Source: Candidatus Melainabacteria bacterium (GTDB lineage: Bacteria > Cyanobacteriota > Vampirovibrionia > Obscuribacterales > Obscuribacteraceae). Taken from it: 64,000 nucleotides of DNA. The translations under genes and the position numbers were made by a program. Positions 51,818-60,183 of this stretch are shown here, in pieces. The stretch lies in NCBI GenBank assembly GCA_016212515.1, contig JACRFZ010000011.1, positions 1 through 64,000 on the forward strand. The letters run 5' to 3'. Position 1 is the stretch's first letter. Every line of letters starts with the position of its first letter. The notes under the pieces are model-generated. The model was not told where the DNA came from and made no database searches. It saw nothing but the letters and a program-made list of their open reading frames with translations.

Positions 51818-52349
51818 GGTTGTTACTCCACGAATTCAGGGCACCGACCCAGTGTCGGAACCCATTAAAAGGCGCCTTCAGAGACGTTTTTCTGAAGACG
51901 AACAGAGGTTTGTACTGCCGGCAACCCAGCTTTTTTGCAAGCAATCTATGACCAGGGTATGTAACCACGGCTTCGATCTGATTGCAGGAGCCAGTAAAGA
52001 TAAGAGCTATAGTTGTGAATTAGCGGCTTTTTAAAAGCTCCGGAGTTAAGTTGAAAAAGGAAGTACATAGTCACTATGTACAAATCAATTGAGCAATGAC
52101 AATGAGTATTTAGAAAAAACCTGTTAAGAAGCTGAGTACTTCAGCTTCAAAAAGATCCTAGTAAGATTGCGATCTTGCCACTGTCTCAAGAAATTAACGA
52201 CAAGCGTTTACTTATCGTCTTGCTACCACAAAAAACAAACCGCGCGAGCGGATCTCAGGCCGGGGCGGCCTAGCACCGTCCCAGCAAGAGAGCCCCAGGC
52301 GGCCCATTACCACCGACTTTTCCGGCAATCGCGAACCGGGTAGGATGAA
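51818..52349. other. Regulatory gap between two - strand genes
   Basis: About 530 bases. Contains the 19-base palindrome at 52063-52081, a small GCTTTT-T-AAAAGC repeat near 52026, and a GAAGCTGA / TCAGCTTC hairpin at 52128-52148 which on the - strand is followed by TTAACAGGTTTTTT and may end the MocR operon. No gene seen. Confidence 0.5.
52063..52081. promoter_or_regulatory. 19-base perfect palindrome, candidate operator
   Basis: GTACATAGT-C-ACTATGTAC, nine-base arms around one base. It lies about 250 bases before the start of the 504-residue membrane protein gene and about 270 bases past the end of the MocR genes. Size and symmetry suit a dimeric regulator. Confidence 0.55.
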
Positions 52350-53828
52350 CTACCCCTTCAAAGCAGCAATAAACTTCTCCAGGCGAGAAGCCATCTCTGC
52401 TTCCTCTAAACTGGCGAAGGCAATGGTGTATTCATGAGCACGCGGCTCCCCTTGATAAAACATGCCTGTGCCGGCCATGGGAATACCACTTTCCAGTATG
52501 GCCCGGTCCACTTTAGCAACATCAGGGAAGTCGTCTTTAAAACGCACCAGCAAATCCAGTCCGGCACTCTCTGGAGCCGTCCAGATCTGATTGTCGAAGC
52601 CGCGTTCCAGTCCCTCCAGCAAAGCCTGCCTTCTTGCGGCATAGAGGGTGCGCTGGCGCCGGATCAATTTCTCCAGATGACCTTCGTTGATAAAATCAGC
52701 CATGGCCGCTTGTTCCACATAGGAGACATCTCTTTCCACCAGATTTTTGGCGGCATTCAAAGCTTCCACCAGGGCCGAGGGTAATACCATAAAACCAAGG
52801 CGCGTCAGAGGAGCGAGAACGTTCCAGAGACAGGAGAGATAGATGGTGCGGTCATTCGTATCCATACCCTGCAAAGAAGGCAGCGGACGACCGTCATAGC
52901 GAAATTCACTGTCATAGTCATCTTCCACTATGTAAGCACCGGTGCGGGCCGCATAATCGAGCAACTGCCGCCGCCTGATCATAGACATCACCGCTCCCGT
53001 GGGAGATTGGTGAGAAGGCGTGACATATACCAGCTTAACCGGCGCTTCCAGGGCATCCAACTGATCCACTTTCAGTCCCTGGCTATCCACAGGTATCGGT
53101 ATCAAGCGGCAGCCGGCGGCGAGCAATTGCTCACGGGCAGCGGCAAAGCCAGGCTCCTCCATTGCTACCAGATCGCCTTCCTGCAACAACAGCCGCGATA
53201 TCAGGTCCAGTCGCAAATTGCGCGAAGCAAAGGTAATCAGGCGCTCCTTGGTGACCTTGACGGCTCTGGCGCGAATCAAATACGAGGCATAAGCTTCCCT
53301 TAAAGGTGGAAAACCAAAGGGTTCGGGGCTGTAGCTGATGAGATCCTCGGCGCCAGCCCGACAGTGCCTGACAATCAAATCGCGCCAGATGGAAAGGGGC
53401 ATTTCCTTCAAGCTGGGGCCTGTATATTTGACGGTAGCGCTGATCGCTCCCAATTTTTCACGTTCCACCAGGCGCTGGGCGAATCTGGAAAGTTCCACTT
53501 CCTTCAAGGGCGCATCCTTATCGGCAATAGAAACCTGCCCGAGACCCGCACCGCCGGCCAACTGACCGGGCAAGCGCGGTGCCACCCTGGTACCCGAACC
53601 CATCTCCGCCACCACATAACCCTGAGCGGCCAACTCTTCTATGGCTCTGGCAGCCGTAGAACGAGACACTTTCAATTGCACCGCCAGATCGCGCACCGAA
53701 GGCAAAATAATACCGGGGCTGACAAGACCTTGCAGAATTCCCTCTTTCATAACTTCGGCAATCTGTCTGGCTACCGGAACATTAGTCTTGAAATGCTCGG
53801 GAAAAACCAGCCTATCTATCTGCATCAT
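52350..53828 (-). CDS. MocR/GabR-type regulator lacking the PLP lysine
   Basis: 492 residues. An N-terminal GntR winged-helix domain (SVRDLAVQLKVSRSTAARAI, LAAQGYVVAEMGSGT) is joined to a fold-type I aminotransferase-like domain. The latter keeps VTPSHQSPTGAVMS and EDDYDSEFRY, but the segment which in GabR-type proteins reads TFSK-x-L-x-P-x-x-R is here CLWNVLAPLTRLG, with Asn336 (AAC codon) where Lys should form the aldimine with PLP. The adjacent paralogue retains Lys. So it may bind effector without covalent PLP, or work as part of a heterodimer. The start has two adjacent Met codons. Confidence 0.85.
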   Translation of the reverse strand: MMQIDRLVFPEHFKTNVPVARQIAEVMKEGILQGLVSPGIILPSVRDLAVQLKVSRSTAARAIEELAAQGYVVAEMGSGTRVAPRLPGQLAGGAGLGQVSIADKDAPLKEVELSRFAQRLVEREKLGAISATVKYTGPSLKEMPLSIWRDLIVRHCRAGAEDLISYSPEPFGFPPLREAYASYLIRARAVKVTKERLITFASRNLRLDLISRLLLQEGDLVAMEEPGFAAAREQLLAAGCRLIPIPVDSQGLKVDQLDALEAPVKLVYVTPSHQSPTGAVMSMIRRRQLLDYAARTGAYIVEDDYDSEFRYDGRPLPSLQGMDTNDRTIYLSCLWNVLAPLTRLGFMVLPSALVEALNAAKNLVERDVSYVEQAAMADFINEGHLEKLIRRQRTLYAARRQALLEGLERGFDNQIWTAPESAGLDLLVRFKDDFPDVAKVDRAILESGIPMAGTGMFYQGEPRAHEYTIAFASLEEAEMASRLEKFIAALKG

Positions 53829-53858
53829 CCAAACCTCAAGCTATATCCTACGTAAACT

Positions 53859-55349
53859 CTAATGCGCGCCAGTGGCCAGGTTGACCGCAAAACTCTTAAC
53901 GATACCGTCGATGGTATCAGGATCGACAGAACCAAAGGGGGCAATAAATTGCGCCTCCGGAGCCTGACCAAGATAGTACGAATTGGTGTTATAGATAACG
54001 AAACCTGAACGCCCGGCTGCCGCCTCGATCTGGTCTTCGCTAAAACCACCCTTAAAGTTAAGAATGAGGTGGGTACCGCCGCCTTCTCCAAAAGGCTCGA
54101 TATACTCACGCAGATAACGAGTAATAGCCAGAATCAAAGACTGTCTGCGGTGAGCCAGCAAACGCTGACAACGTTTCAAATGTTTCTCCAGGTGACCATC
54201 ATTGATCAAATCAGCCAGAGCCAATTGATCAATCAAGGGCAAATGTCTCTCCAGATAGGCCTTGGCCAGTTGACCGGGCTTGGTCAGACAGCGCGGAAAA
54301 ATCAAGTAAGTCAGACGCAAAGACTGGTAGAGAACTTTCCAGAAGGAAGACATATAGATAACACAGTCATGATGATCAAGCGCTTTCAAGGCCGGCAGCA
54401 CCGGCTTACCGTAGCGAAACTCACTGTCGAAATCATCTTCCAGAATGAAGGCGCCCACCGCTGCTGAATACTCAAGCAGTTCCTGCCGCCTGGGCATACT
54501 CATGACCATGGCCAGCGGATCTTGATGAGAAGGAGTAACGTAGATCAGTTTAGGCGGCGTGGGCAACTGCCTGAGAGCCTTGACACTGAGACCCTCTTCA
54601 TCAACAGGAATGGGTGCGATCACTGCGCCTTGTGCCATAAGAGTATTACGGTTTTCCGGATAACCCGGCTCTTCATAGGCCACCACATCGCCACTATTAA
54701 GCAACAGGCGCCCGATCAGCTCCAGGCGCAATTGCTTGGAACCGACAACGCAAATCGACTCAGGACCATCAGGCAAGGAAATGGAACGCCGTCTCATAAC
54801 ATACTGAGCCAGAGCTTGCCTCAAGCTCATAAGGCCCATCGGTGCCACCATTTCAGCCACCTTATCTTCCTGATCGATGGCACAATGTTTGAGCATCAAA
54901 GCCTTCCACTCTTTTGCCGGTGAAAGCTCATGGGGTGTGCCGCCATAGTTCAGTTCGGAAACATGCACATGACTCTGCAACTGGCTGTTGCCCACGTCAT
55001 AAAGCTGCCGACCGCGCTCGGAAAGATGAAGATCCGGCGCCGAAAGCAATCTCGGTTCCGGCTCCCGAAAACGTTCCTGTAATAGATCGCCCAGGTCTCC
55101 CGGCAAAGTGGTGGCCACGAATGTACCGGAGCCGGAAAGGCTGACTACCAGTCCCTGAGTTCTCAAGTCCTCGTAAGCTTTCAAGACCGTCGCCCGCGAC
55201 AACTTCAAGCTTTCTGATAGCTCCCGCACCGAAGGCATCGGCTCGCCGAGCTGCAACCGTCCCTCTAAAATAGCCTTGCGCAGGCCGTCTGAAAGTCGTC
55301 TATAAAGCGCGACATAAGGTTTGTATTCCAGATTGATTGCGATTGCCAT
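53859..55349 (-). CDS. MocR/GabR-type regulator with intact PLP site
   Basis: 496 residues. GntR winged-helix domain (SVRELSESLKLSRATVLKAY, GLVVSLSGSGTFVA), linker, and aminotransferase-like domain: VTPSHQDPLAMVMS, LEDDFDSEFRYG and MSSFWKVLYQSLRLTYL, in which Lys338 aligns with the PLP-binding lysine of GabR. Such regulators control transport or metabolism of amino compounds or vitamin B6. It precedes its paralogue by 30 bases on the same strand, so the two are probably one transcript. The ligand is not decidable. Repeated TCTCTTA / TAAGAGA elements lie upstream. Confidence 0.9.
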   Translation of the reverse strand: MAIAINLEYKPYVALYRRLSDGLRKAILEGRLQLGEPMPSVRELSESLKLSRATVLKAYEDLRTQGLVVSLSGSGTFVATTLPGDLGDLLQERFREPEPRLLSAPDLHLSERGRQLYDVGNSQLQSHVHVSELNYGGTPHELSPAKEWKALMLKHCAIDQEDKVAEMVAPMGLMSLRQALAQYVMRRRSISLPDGPESICVVGSKQLRLELIGRLLLNSGDVVAYEEPGYPENRNTLMAQGAVIAPIPVDEEGLSVKALRQLPTPPKLIYVTPSHQDPLAMVMSMPRRQELLEYSAAVGAFILEDDFDSEFRYGKPVLPALKALDHHDCVIYMSSFWKVLYQSLRLTYLIFPRCLTKPGQLAKAYLERHLPLIDQLALADLINDGHLEKHLKRCQRLLAHRRQSLILAITRYLREYIEPFGEGGGTHLILNFKGGFSEDQIEAAAGRSGFVIYNTNSYYLGQAPEAQFIAPFGSVDPDTIDGIVKSFAVNLATGAH

Positions 55350-55719
55350 GGGATTGCGTTGCTTTGAAGTTGTGGAAACCGAAGAGAAAAGCTACAAAGA
55401 TTTGAGGGATACCCCGGACATGTCGTGAAACACAATGTCTCTTAACGATAAGAGATAAGAGGCCCTTACACGATACCAGATCACCGAGCAGTTAGAGACT
55501 CTTACTGTTATGCGGAAATTGACGCGGAATACTTTTTGCTTTCCTCTTTGATTCTGCCGGTAGTGATTTCGGGACAATCTGAGACATTTCTAAAAGGCTC
55601 AAAGAAAATACCCCTATTACCTGGAAATGACTAATTGCATCTGCCAGTCAAAGCCGTTGCCCGGCACGGGCGCAGGAGGGAAATCGCCCCTCCTGCTCCC
55701 CGCCGACCAAACCTTGATT
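55350..55719. other. Gap upstream of the MocR pair with operator-like repeats
   Basis: About 370 bases. TCTCTTA-ACGA-TAAGAGA (55438-55455) is a seven-base inverted repeat; its right arm is at once followed by a direct copy (TAAGAGG), and AGAGACTCTTA occurs near 55494-55504. Such a cluster of related half-sites is what MocR proteins often bind upstream of their own genes. No ORF supported. Confidence 0.5.
55438..55455. promoter_or_regulatory. Inverted repeat, candidate MocR operator
   Basis: TCTCTTA-ACGA-TAAGAGA, about 90 bases before the start of the PLP-competent regulator gene, with further related half-sites close by. Confidence 0.4.
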
Positions 55720-56010
55720 TCAGCGCTTCTGAAAATAGGCCGCCAATACTATGGCCAGCTTGGTGCCGCCCTTAATCAAGAAGACCAGACAGTCCACGAA
55801 CCATTTTAAAAGTCTGGGCAAAGTTTCTATCAGCGCCTCGCAAATTTGTCCGAACACTTCCACTGCGGTTACCGCCAGCGCCTTCAGGCATTCACTGAAC
55901 ATAGTCAGTCCATCTACCTTGGAGCCGGCCATGGCACCAAGCAAGGTCAAGATGAAACAGGGCAAAAGCAGCGCACCAAGCAGATCGAAAAGTAGCTTTG
56001 CATCAAACAT
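55720..56010 (-). CDS. Small hydrophobic protein, 96 residues
   Basis: Start at ATG 56010 with GGAGG directly upstream; the frame opens further up without support. Hydrophobic stretches at about 5-28 and 65-92 probably span the membrane, with an amphipathic, Cys-containing region between (FSECLKALAVTAVEVFGQIC). No family recognised. Orphan gene between the TolC operon and the MocR pair. Confidence 0.5.
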   Translation of the reverse strand: MFDAKLLFDLLGALLLPCFILTLLGAMAGSKVDGLTMFSECLKALAVTAVEVFGQICEALIETLPRLLKWFVDCLVFLIKGGTKLAIVLAAYFQKR

Positions 56011-56308
56011 ACATCCTCCAGTGACTGCCCCGAGCAAGCAAGCGAATCCGACATGCCCTGCCGCGGCGAAGAAAGATGCAGAACCCCTTGTTCAAGGTTC
56101 CGACTCTTTATTACAAACCAGCGCAGAAACTATTTATCGTTTTCGCCAACCTTCTAGCCGGGTCAGCCGAGATAACTAAACACCCAAACCTAGCGCAAAC
56201 CAGCAAGCAGCACCAGCGCCCAGGCAAGCGCAGCCACACCCGGGCTCACAGAAACACCCTTCATCCATGGGGTTTTGCCCAGTCACCTCATTATTAGAAA
56301 GGTAGTAG

Positions 56309-57940
56309 TTATTGCACAGGTGCGCGCCCGCTCAAAGTGTTACTGGATATCAAGCCCACTGCATGTAAAAGATCAACCTGGGCATTATTGAAACCGACAA
56401 GGGCCCGGGCCTTCTCAATTAAAGACTGGGTGTAATCTTCCTGGGCCCTCAGAACATCGATGTTCTTTCCAACTCCATTCTGGAAGCGCAATTGCGCCAG
56501 CCTCAGCTCTTCATTAGCCGACCGCACCTGGCTAATGGTTTCTTCAATTTTCCGCTCGCTAGAGAGACTGTGCAGATAAGAGCGGCGCACCTCCGACATG
56601 ACCTGATTGACCACTCTTTGGGCCTCCATCTGGGCCTGCCTGGCCCGCAACTTGGCCGCATGAATATTGGCGGCATCCACCGTAGCCAGGCCTTCAAAAT
56701 TCCAGTTGAGATTGAAACCGAGAGTATAAAGAGCAGTAATTTGCCGCTGCCGGGGCAGTTGCACCGGACCGCCCCCGGAGGCACCGGCCAGCGTAATGGA
56801 TGAAAGCTCGGTGCTTTTGGAAAGAGTCTCGCCAATGCCCAGCACATTACCATTGAAGGCGAAGCTGGGCTGCAACTTGGCAGCATTGATCATAATCTGC
56901 TTTTTAGCAGCCAGGCGCAGTTCCTCGTATTGTTTCACCTCCGGTCGATTATCCAGAGCCAGAGACACCAACCTGGTGCCGGGGGCATTCTGGGAAACCA
57001 GACGCGCCTTTTGAATGACACTCTGAGTAGAATTGAGATCCACTTCCTGAGGCAAATTAAGATGCTCGGCCAGTCTGACAGCCGCTTCCCGACGCGCAAT
57101 CTGCTGATCGATGAGGTTCTGCCGGTCCTGGGAAAGCTGGGTCTCAGCCTGCAAGACTTCCAGATTAGTGGCCATGCCCCCCTGACGCAGATCGCCGGCC
57201 AGCTTGAGCTGAGACTGCGATGTCTCCACAGCCTTGATGCGTATGCGCAAAATCACTTCCTGCAAAAGCAAGTCGTTATACAAGTGCGCCGACTGCCTCA
57301 AGGCATCGGATATAGTGGCACGCTTGCCGTGGCGAGAGGCCCGCAAATTATTGCGATTTTGCAGGGCGCCGAAGAGAACGCTGCCGCCGCGATAACCATA
57401 ATATTTGAAGCCGGCACTGGTAATGATCAGGGGGTTGTTGAAAGCCAGAGGCTCGAGTGATGCCCCAAAAGGCACATTTGCCTTGCCCTTCAAATAGTTA
57501 TATTGATAGCTCAAAGCCAGATCAGGCAAGAACTTACCGTAGGAACCCAGCAAATTGGTGCGTTTGATACGCTCATCATAATCGGCTATGCCTATATCCA
57601 GATTAGTTTTGAGGGTGGCGTCCAGCACATCCGCCAGGCCGATACCCCGGGAGCCGGTGCCATCAAGCATAAAGGGATCAATCTTTTGATCAACAGAGAT
57701 AAGCGCCTTATAAGATGGTCGCTTCAGCTCGATATGCTCGGGATTGAGCGCATCCCCGGAAAGGTCGTCGGTGACCACCGGTTCCGCCGCATTCAAATCA
57801 GCCTGCACATTGGCATCAGTCTGCCCGTCGGAAGCAGCCGGAGCGGCGGCCAGCGCCGGGTCCGACCCGAAACACAGAGACTGCGCGCACACCAGTAACA
57901 GAAGCAACCTGGTCAGTTTAAATTTAGATCTCATCATCAT
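56309..57940 (-). CDS. TolC-family outer membrane efflux protein
   Basis: 543 residues. A signal peptide (about 9-32, LLLLLVCAQSLCFG) precedes an Ala/Asp-rich linker and two repeats of the outer-membrane efflux domain. The N-terminal repeat contains SYGKFLPDLALSYQYNY and the coiled helices with LKLAGDLRQGGMATNLEVLQ; the second contains LRLAQLRFQNGVGKNIDVLR, the classical end-of-helix motif. Trimeric channel joined to the ABC-2 exporter and HlyD adaptor encoded upstream. ATG overlaps the stop of the permease gene by four bases (ATGA), so translation is coupled. Last gene of the five-gene operon. Confidence 0.93.
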   Translation of the reverse strand: MMMRSKFKLTRLLLLLVCAQSLCFGSDPALAAAPAASDGQTDANVQADLNAAEPVVTDDLSGDALNPEHIELKRPSYKALISVDQKIDPFMLDGTGSRGIGLADVLDATLKTNLDIGIADYDERIKRTNLLGSYGKFLPDLALSYQYNYLKGKANVPFGASLEPLAFNNPLIITSAGFKYYGYRGGSVLFGALQNRNNLRASRHGKRATISDALRQSAHLYNDLLLQEVILRIRIKAVETSQSQLKLAGDLRQGGMATNLEVLQAETQLSQDRQNLIDQQIARREAAVRLAEHLNLPQEVDLNSTQSVIQKARLVSQNAPGTRLVSLALDNRPEVKQYEELRLAAKKQIMINAAKLQPSFAFNGNVLGIGETLSKSTELSSITLAGASGGGPVQLPRQRQITALYTLGFNLNWNFEGLATVDAANIHAAKLRARQAQMEAQRVVNQVMSEVRRSYLHSLSSERKIEETISQVRSANEELRLAQLRFQNGVGKNIDVLRAQEDYTQSLIEKARALVGFNNAQVDLLHAVGLISSNTLSGRAPVQ

Positions 57941-59073
57941 TTCAGTTGTTTCCTAAATCTCGAAGAACTGAGGGAAAGCAGAATCAATGCATATGCAGCC
58001 AGAGCCAGCACATTAGGCCAGATTTCCTCCAGACCGACGCCCTTGAGAATAATGGCCCGCACGCAACTAACGTAGTAGCGAAGCGGATTCAAGAGGGACA
58101 TCCATTGAAAGATCTCGGGCATACTCTCCAGGGGAGCGATTGCTCCCGAGAGCTGAATCACTGGCAAATTGACAAAGAAGGAAGTAAGCAAGCTCTGCCG
58201 CTGGTTCTCCGAATAAGCCGCCAGGGCAATGCCGATGGAAATGCCCACCAGAATGGCCAGGAAAGAGACAAAAAGGAAGAGCAGAAGATTGCCTCGAAAG
58301 GGCACATGAAAGACCAGAAAGGCCACCATCAAAGCCACAAAGACGGTAATCATCAGCAAGAAAGAGAGCGGCACAATTTTAGCCAGGAGAATTTGCAGAG
58401 AACTGACCGGCGTCATAAGCAACTGCTCCAGGGTACCGGAGTCTTTCTCGCGCACAAGGGCGGCACTGCTCACCAGCGTCGATACCAGATTGAGCACCAG
58501 AGCGATCACTCCAGGCACAAAGAACCAACTGCTGATAAGTCCCGGATTGTAGGCAAAGGTAATTTGCGGCGCCACCAGTTCTCCGGGCAGTTGCGTACCG
58601 GTAGTCAACTGCCTGTTGAAAGCCGCCAGAATCTGCCCCACATAGCCGCTAGCGATACCGGCCGTATTGGCATCCACACCGTCAATGAGCACCTGCACCC
58701 TGGTTTTCTGTCCGGAACGATAGCGACGCTCCAGATCGGCTGGAATGATCAAACCGGCATCCAGTTGTCCATCCTGCACCTTCCTGGCTAGCTGCGCCTC
58801 CGTACCGCCGCTTTCTTCCACCTCAAAGACACCATTCACCACCAGGCTGGCCGCAAGGGCCCTGCTGATGCTTGACCCGGCATGGTCTACGATGCCCAGG
58901 CGCAGCCGGTCTACCTCGGGACTCAAAGCAAAGCCGTAGATAAAGAGCTGCAAAATAGGCATGGCAAAGAGCAAAAATATGAGCTGCCGGTCCCGCAAGA
59001 TCTGCTGCAATTCTTTGCGAATCAGGGCCCTCAGTTGAAGGCGAAAATCGAGGCGTTCTAAGTGCATCTGCAT
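57937..59073 (-). CDS. ABC-2 type permease (YbhR-like)
   Basis: 378 residues. One N-terminal membrane helix (about 28-50), a periplasmic domain of about 130 residues (SISRALAASLVVNGVFEVEE, GLIIPADLERRYRSGQ), then five helices with the ABC-2 motif SFLAILVGISIGIALAAYSEN and REKDSGTLEQLLMTPV, as in DrrB/YhhJ-type exporters. Forms the membrane part of the exporter together with the gene next to it, presumably as heterodimer. GGAA lies before ATG. Six bases separate it from the preceding permease gene. Confidence 0.9.
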   Translation of the reverse strand: MQMHLERLDFRLQLRALIRKELQQILRDRQLIFLLFAMPILQLFIYGFALSPEVDRLRLGIVDHAGSSISRALAASLVVNGVFEVEESGGTEAQLARKVQDGQLDAGLIIPADLERRYRSGQKTRVQVLIDGVDANTAGIASGYVGQILAAFNRQLTTGTQLPGELVAPQITFAYNPGLISSWFFVPGVIALVLNLVSTLVSSAALVREKDSGTLEQLLMTPVSSLQILLAKIVPLSFLLMITVFVALMVAFLVFHVPFRGNLLLFLFVSFLAILVGISIGIALAAYSENQRQSLLTSFFVNLPVIQLSGAIAPLESMPEIFQWMSLLNPLRYYVSCVRAIILKGVGLEEIWPNVLALAAYALILLSLSSSRFRKQLK

Positions 59074-59079
59074 AGATTC

Positions 59080-60183
59080 CTACCCCTTCAACTGCATCTT
59101 GCGCAGGATATTGGATGTGACCAGATAGAGGAAGAGTGCGCAACTGCTGAGGGCAAGCGGTATATAAAGCTGGCTTGCAAAATCGGCACCGCGCACAAAG
59201 GCATTGCGACATTCTTCAACGAAATAGCGCGCCGGTAATATGTTGGAAATAAGGGAGAGCGGATAAGTAATATTGCGCAGCGGATAGAGAAAGCCCGACA
59301 GAAGAAGGGCAGTGGTGAATCCGGTAGTTGCCACAAGTTGCACCGCCGCACTCTGTGTGGAAGCCCTCGTACCGGCAAAGGTGCCGAACAAGACCGAGCT
59401 GGCAAGGAAAACCACCAGGGAGAGCACAAACATAAAAGGGTCGCCCACCAGGCGCAGTCCGAAAAGGGCCATCGAGGCTGCAATCAGCAAAACCGCCTGG
59501 GCCAGCGCGATCAGGGTATAAGCAAGCGCCTTGCCCAGCACCAACTCAAATGAGGTAATGCTGGAAACATAAAGCTGTAGAATCGTCCCCTGTTCCTTTT
59601 CCCTCGACATAGCCAGAGCCGCCAGTAAGCAAGGGAAAATCCACAGTATGACGGCAATTGCCCCCGGCGCCACATAGAGCGCCTCATCACGACCGGGGTT
59701 GAACCAGAGCCGCACCTGCGGCACAATCAGTTGCCGCCCCCTGGCTATGTCTCTGCTGCGGGCAAAGTAATTGCCGGCCGCTATGACGCAGTTTTTGATC
59801 ACCCGGGCATTATTGACGTCGCTGGCATCAATCACTACTTGAATGTCCGCTACTCTACCCTGAGCCACTTCCCTGGAGAACTGAGCGGGAATAATGATGG
59901 CGGCCTTGGCTTCACCTTCATCAAGGGGTCCCATAATGTCCGAACCACGGAAGCGAGCCGGTACAAGTTGATTGGTGGCAAACAAGGTGTCAATATAAGC
60001 CCGGCTCAGGGTGCCGGTATCGTAACTCTTCACGGCCACTGGAATATTCTTGGACTCCAGGCGGGTGGCATAGCCGTAAAGAAGCAAAGCCACGAAAGGC
60101 AGGAAGAAAGCCAATGCCAGGGTGAGGCGATCCCGCCTGAACTGGGCTATCTCTTTGGTTACCTGGGAAAACACACGCCTCAT
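59080..60183 (-). CDS. ABC-2 type permease (YbhS-like)
   Basis: 367 residues from the ATG at 60183, whose last two bases overlap the ATPase gene stop (ATGA). Layout is the same as the downstream permease: N-terminal helix with FFLPFVALLLYGYATRL, periplasmic domain (LDEGEAKAAIIIPAQFSREV), then helices containing REKEQGTILQLYVSS and SVLFGTFAGTRASTQS. The pair parallels YbhS/YbhR of E. coli, fed by a YbhF-like double ATPase. Likely exports hydrophobic drugs or lipophilic metabolites. Confidence 0.9.
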   Translation of the reverse strand: MRRVFSQVTKEIAQFRRDRLTLALAFFLPFVALLLYGYATRLESKNIPVAVKSYDTGTLSRAYIDTLFATNQLVPARFRGSDIMGPLDEGEAKAAIIIPAQFSREVAQGRVADIQVVIDASDVNNARVIKNCVIAAGNYFARSRDIARGRQLIVPQVRLWFNPGRDEALYVAPGAIAVILWIFPCLLAALAMSREKEQGTILQLYVSSITSFELVLGKALAYTLIALAQAVLLIAASMALFGLRLVGDPFMFVLSLVVFLASSVLFGTFAGTRASTQSAAVQLVATTGFTTALLLSGFLYPLRNITYPLSLISNILPARYFVEECRNAFVRGADFASQLYIPLALSSCALFLYLVTSNILRKMQLKG

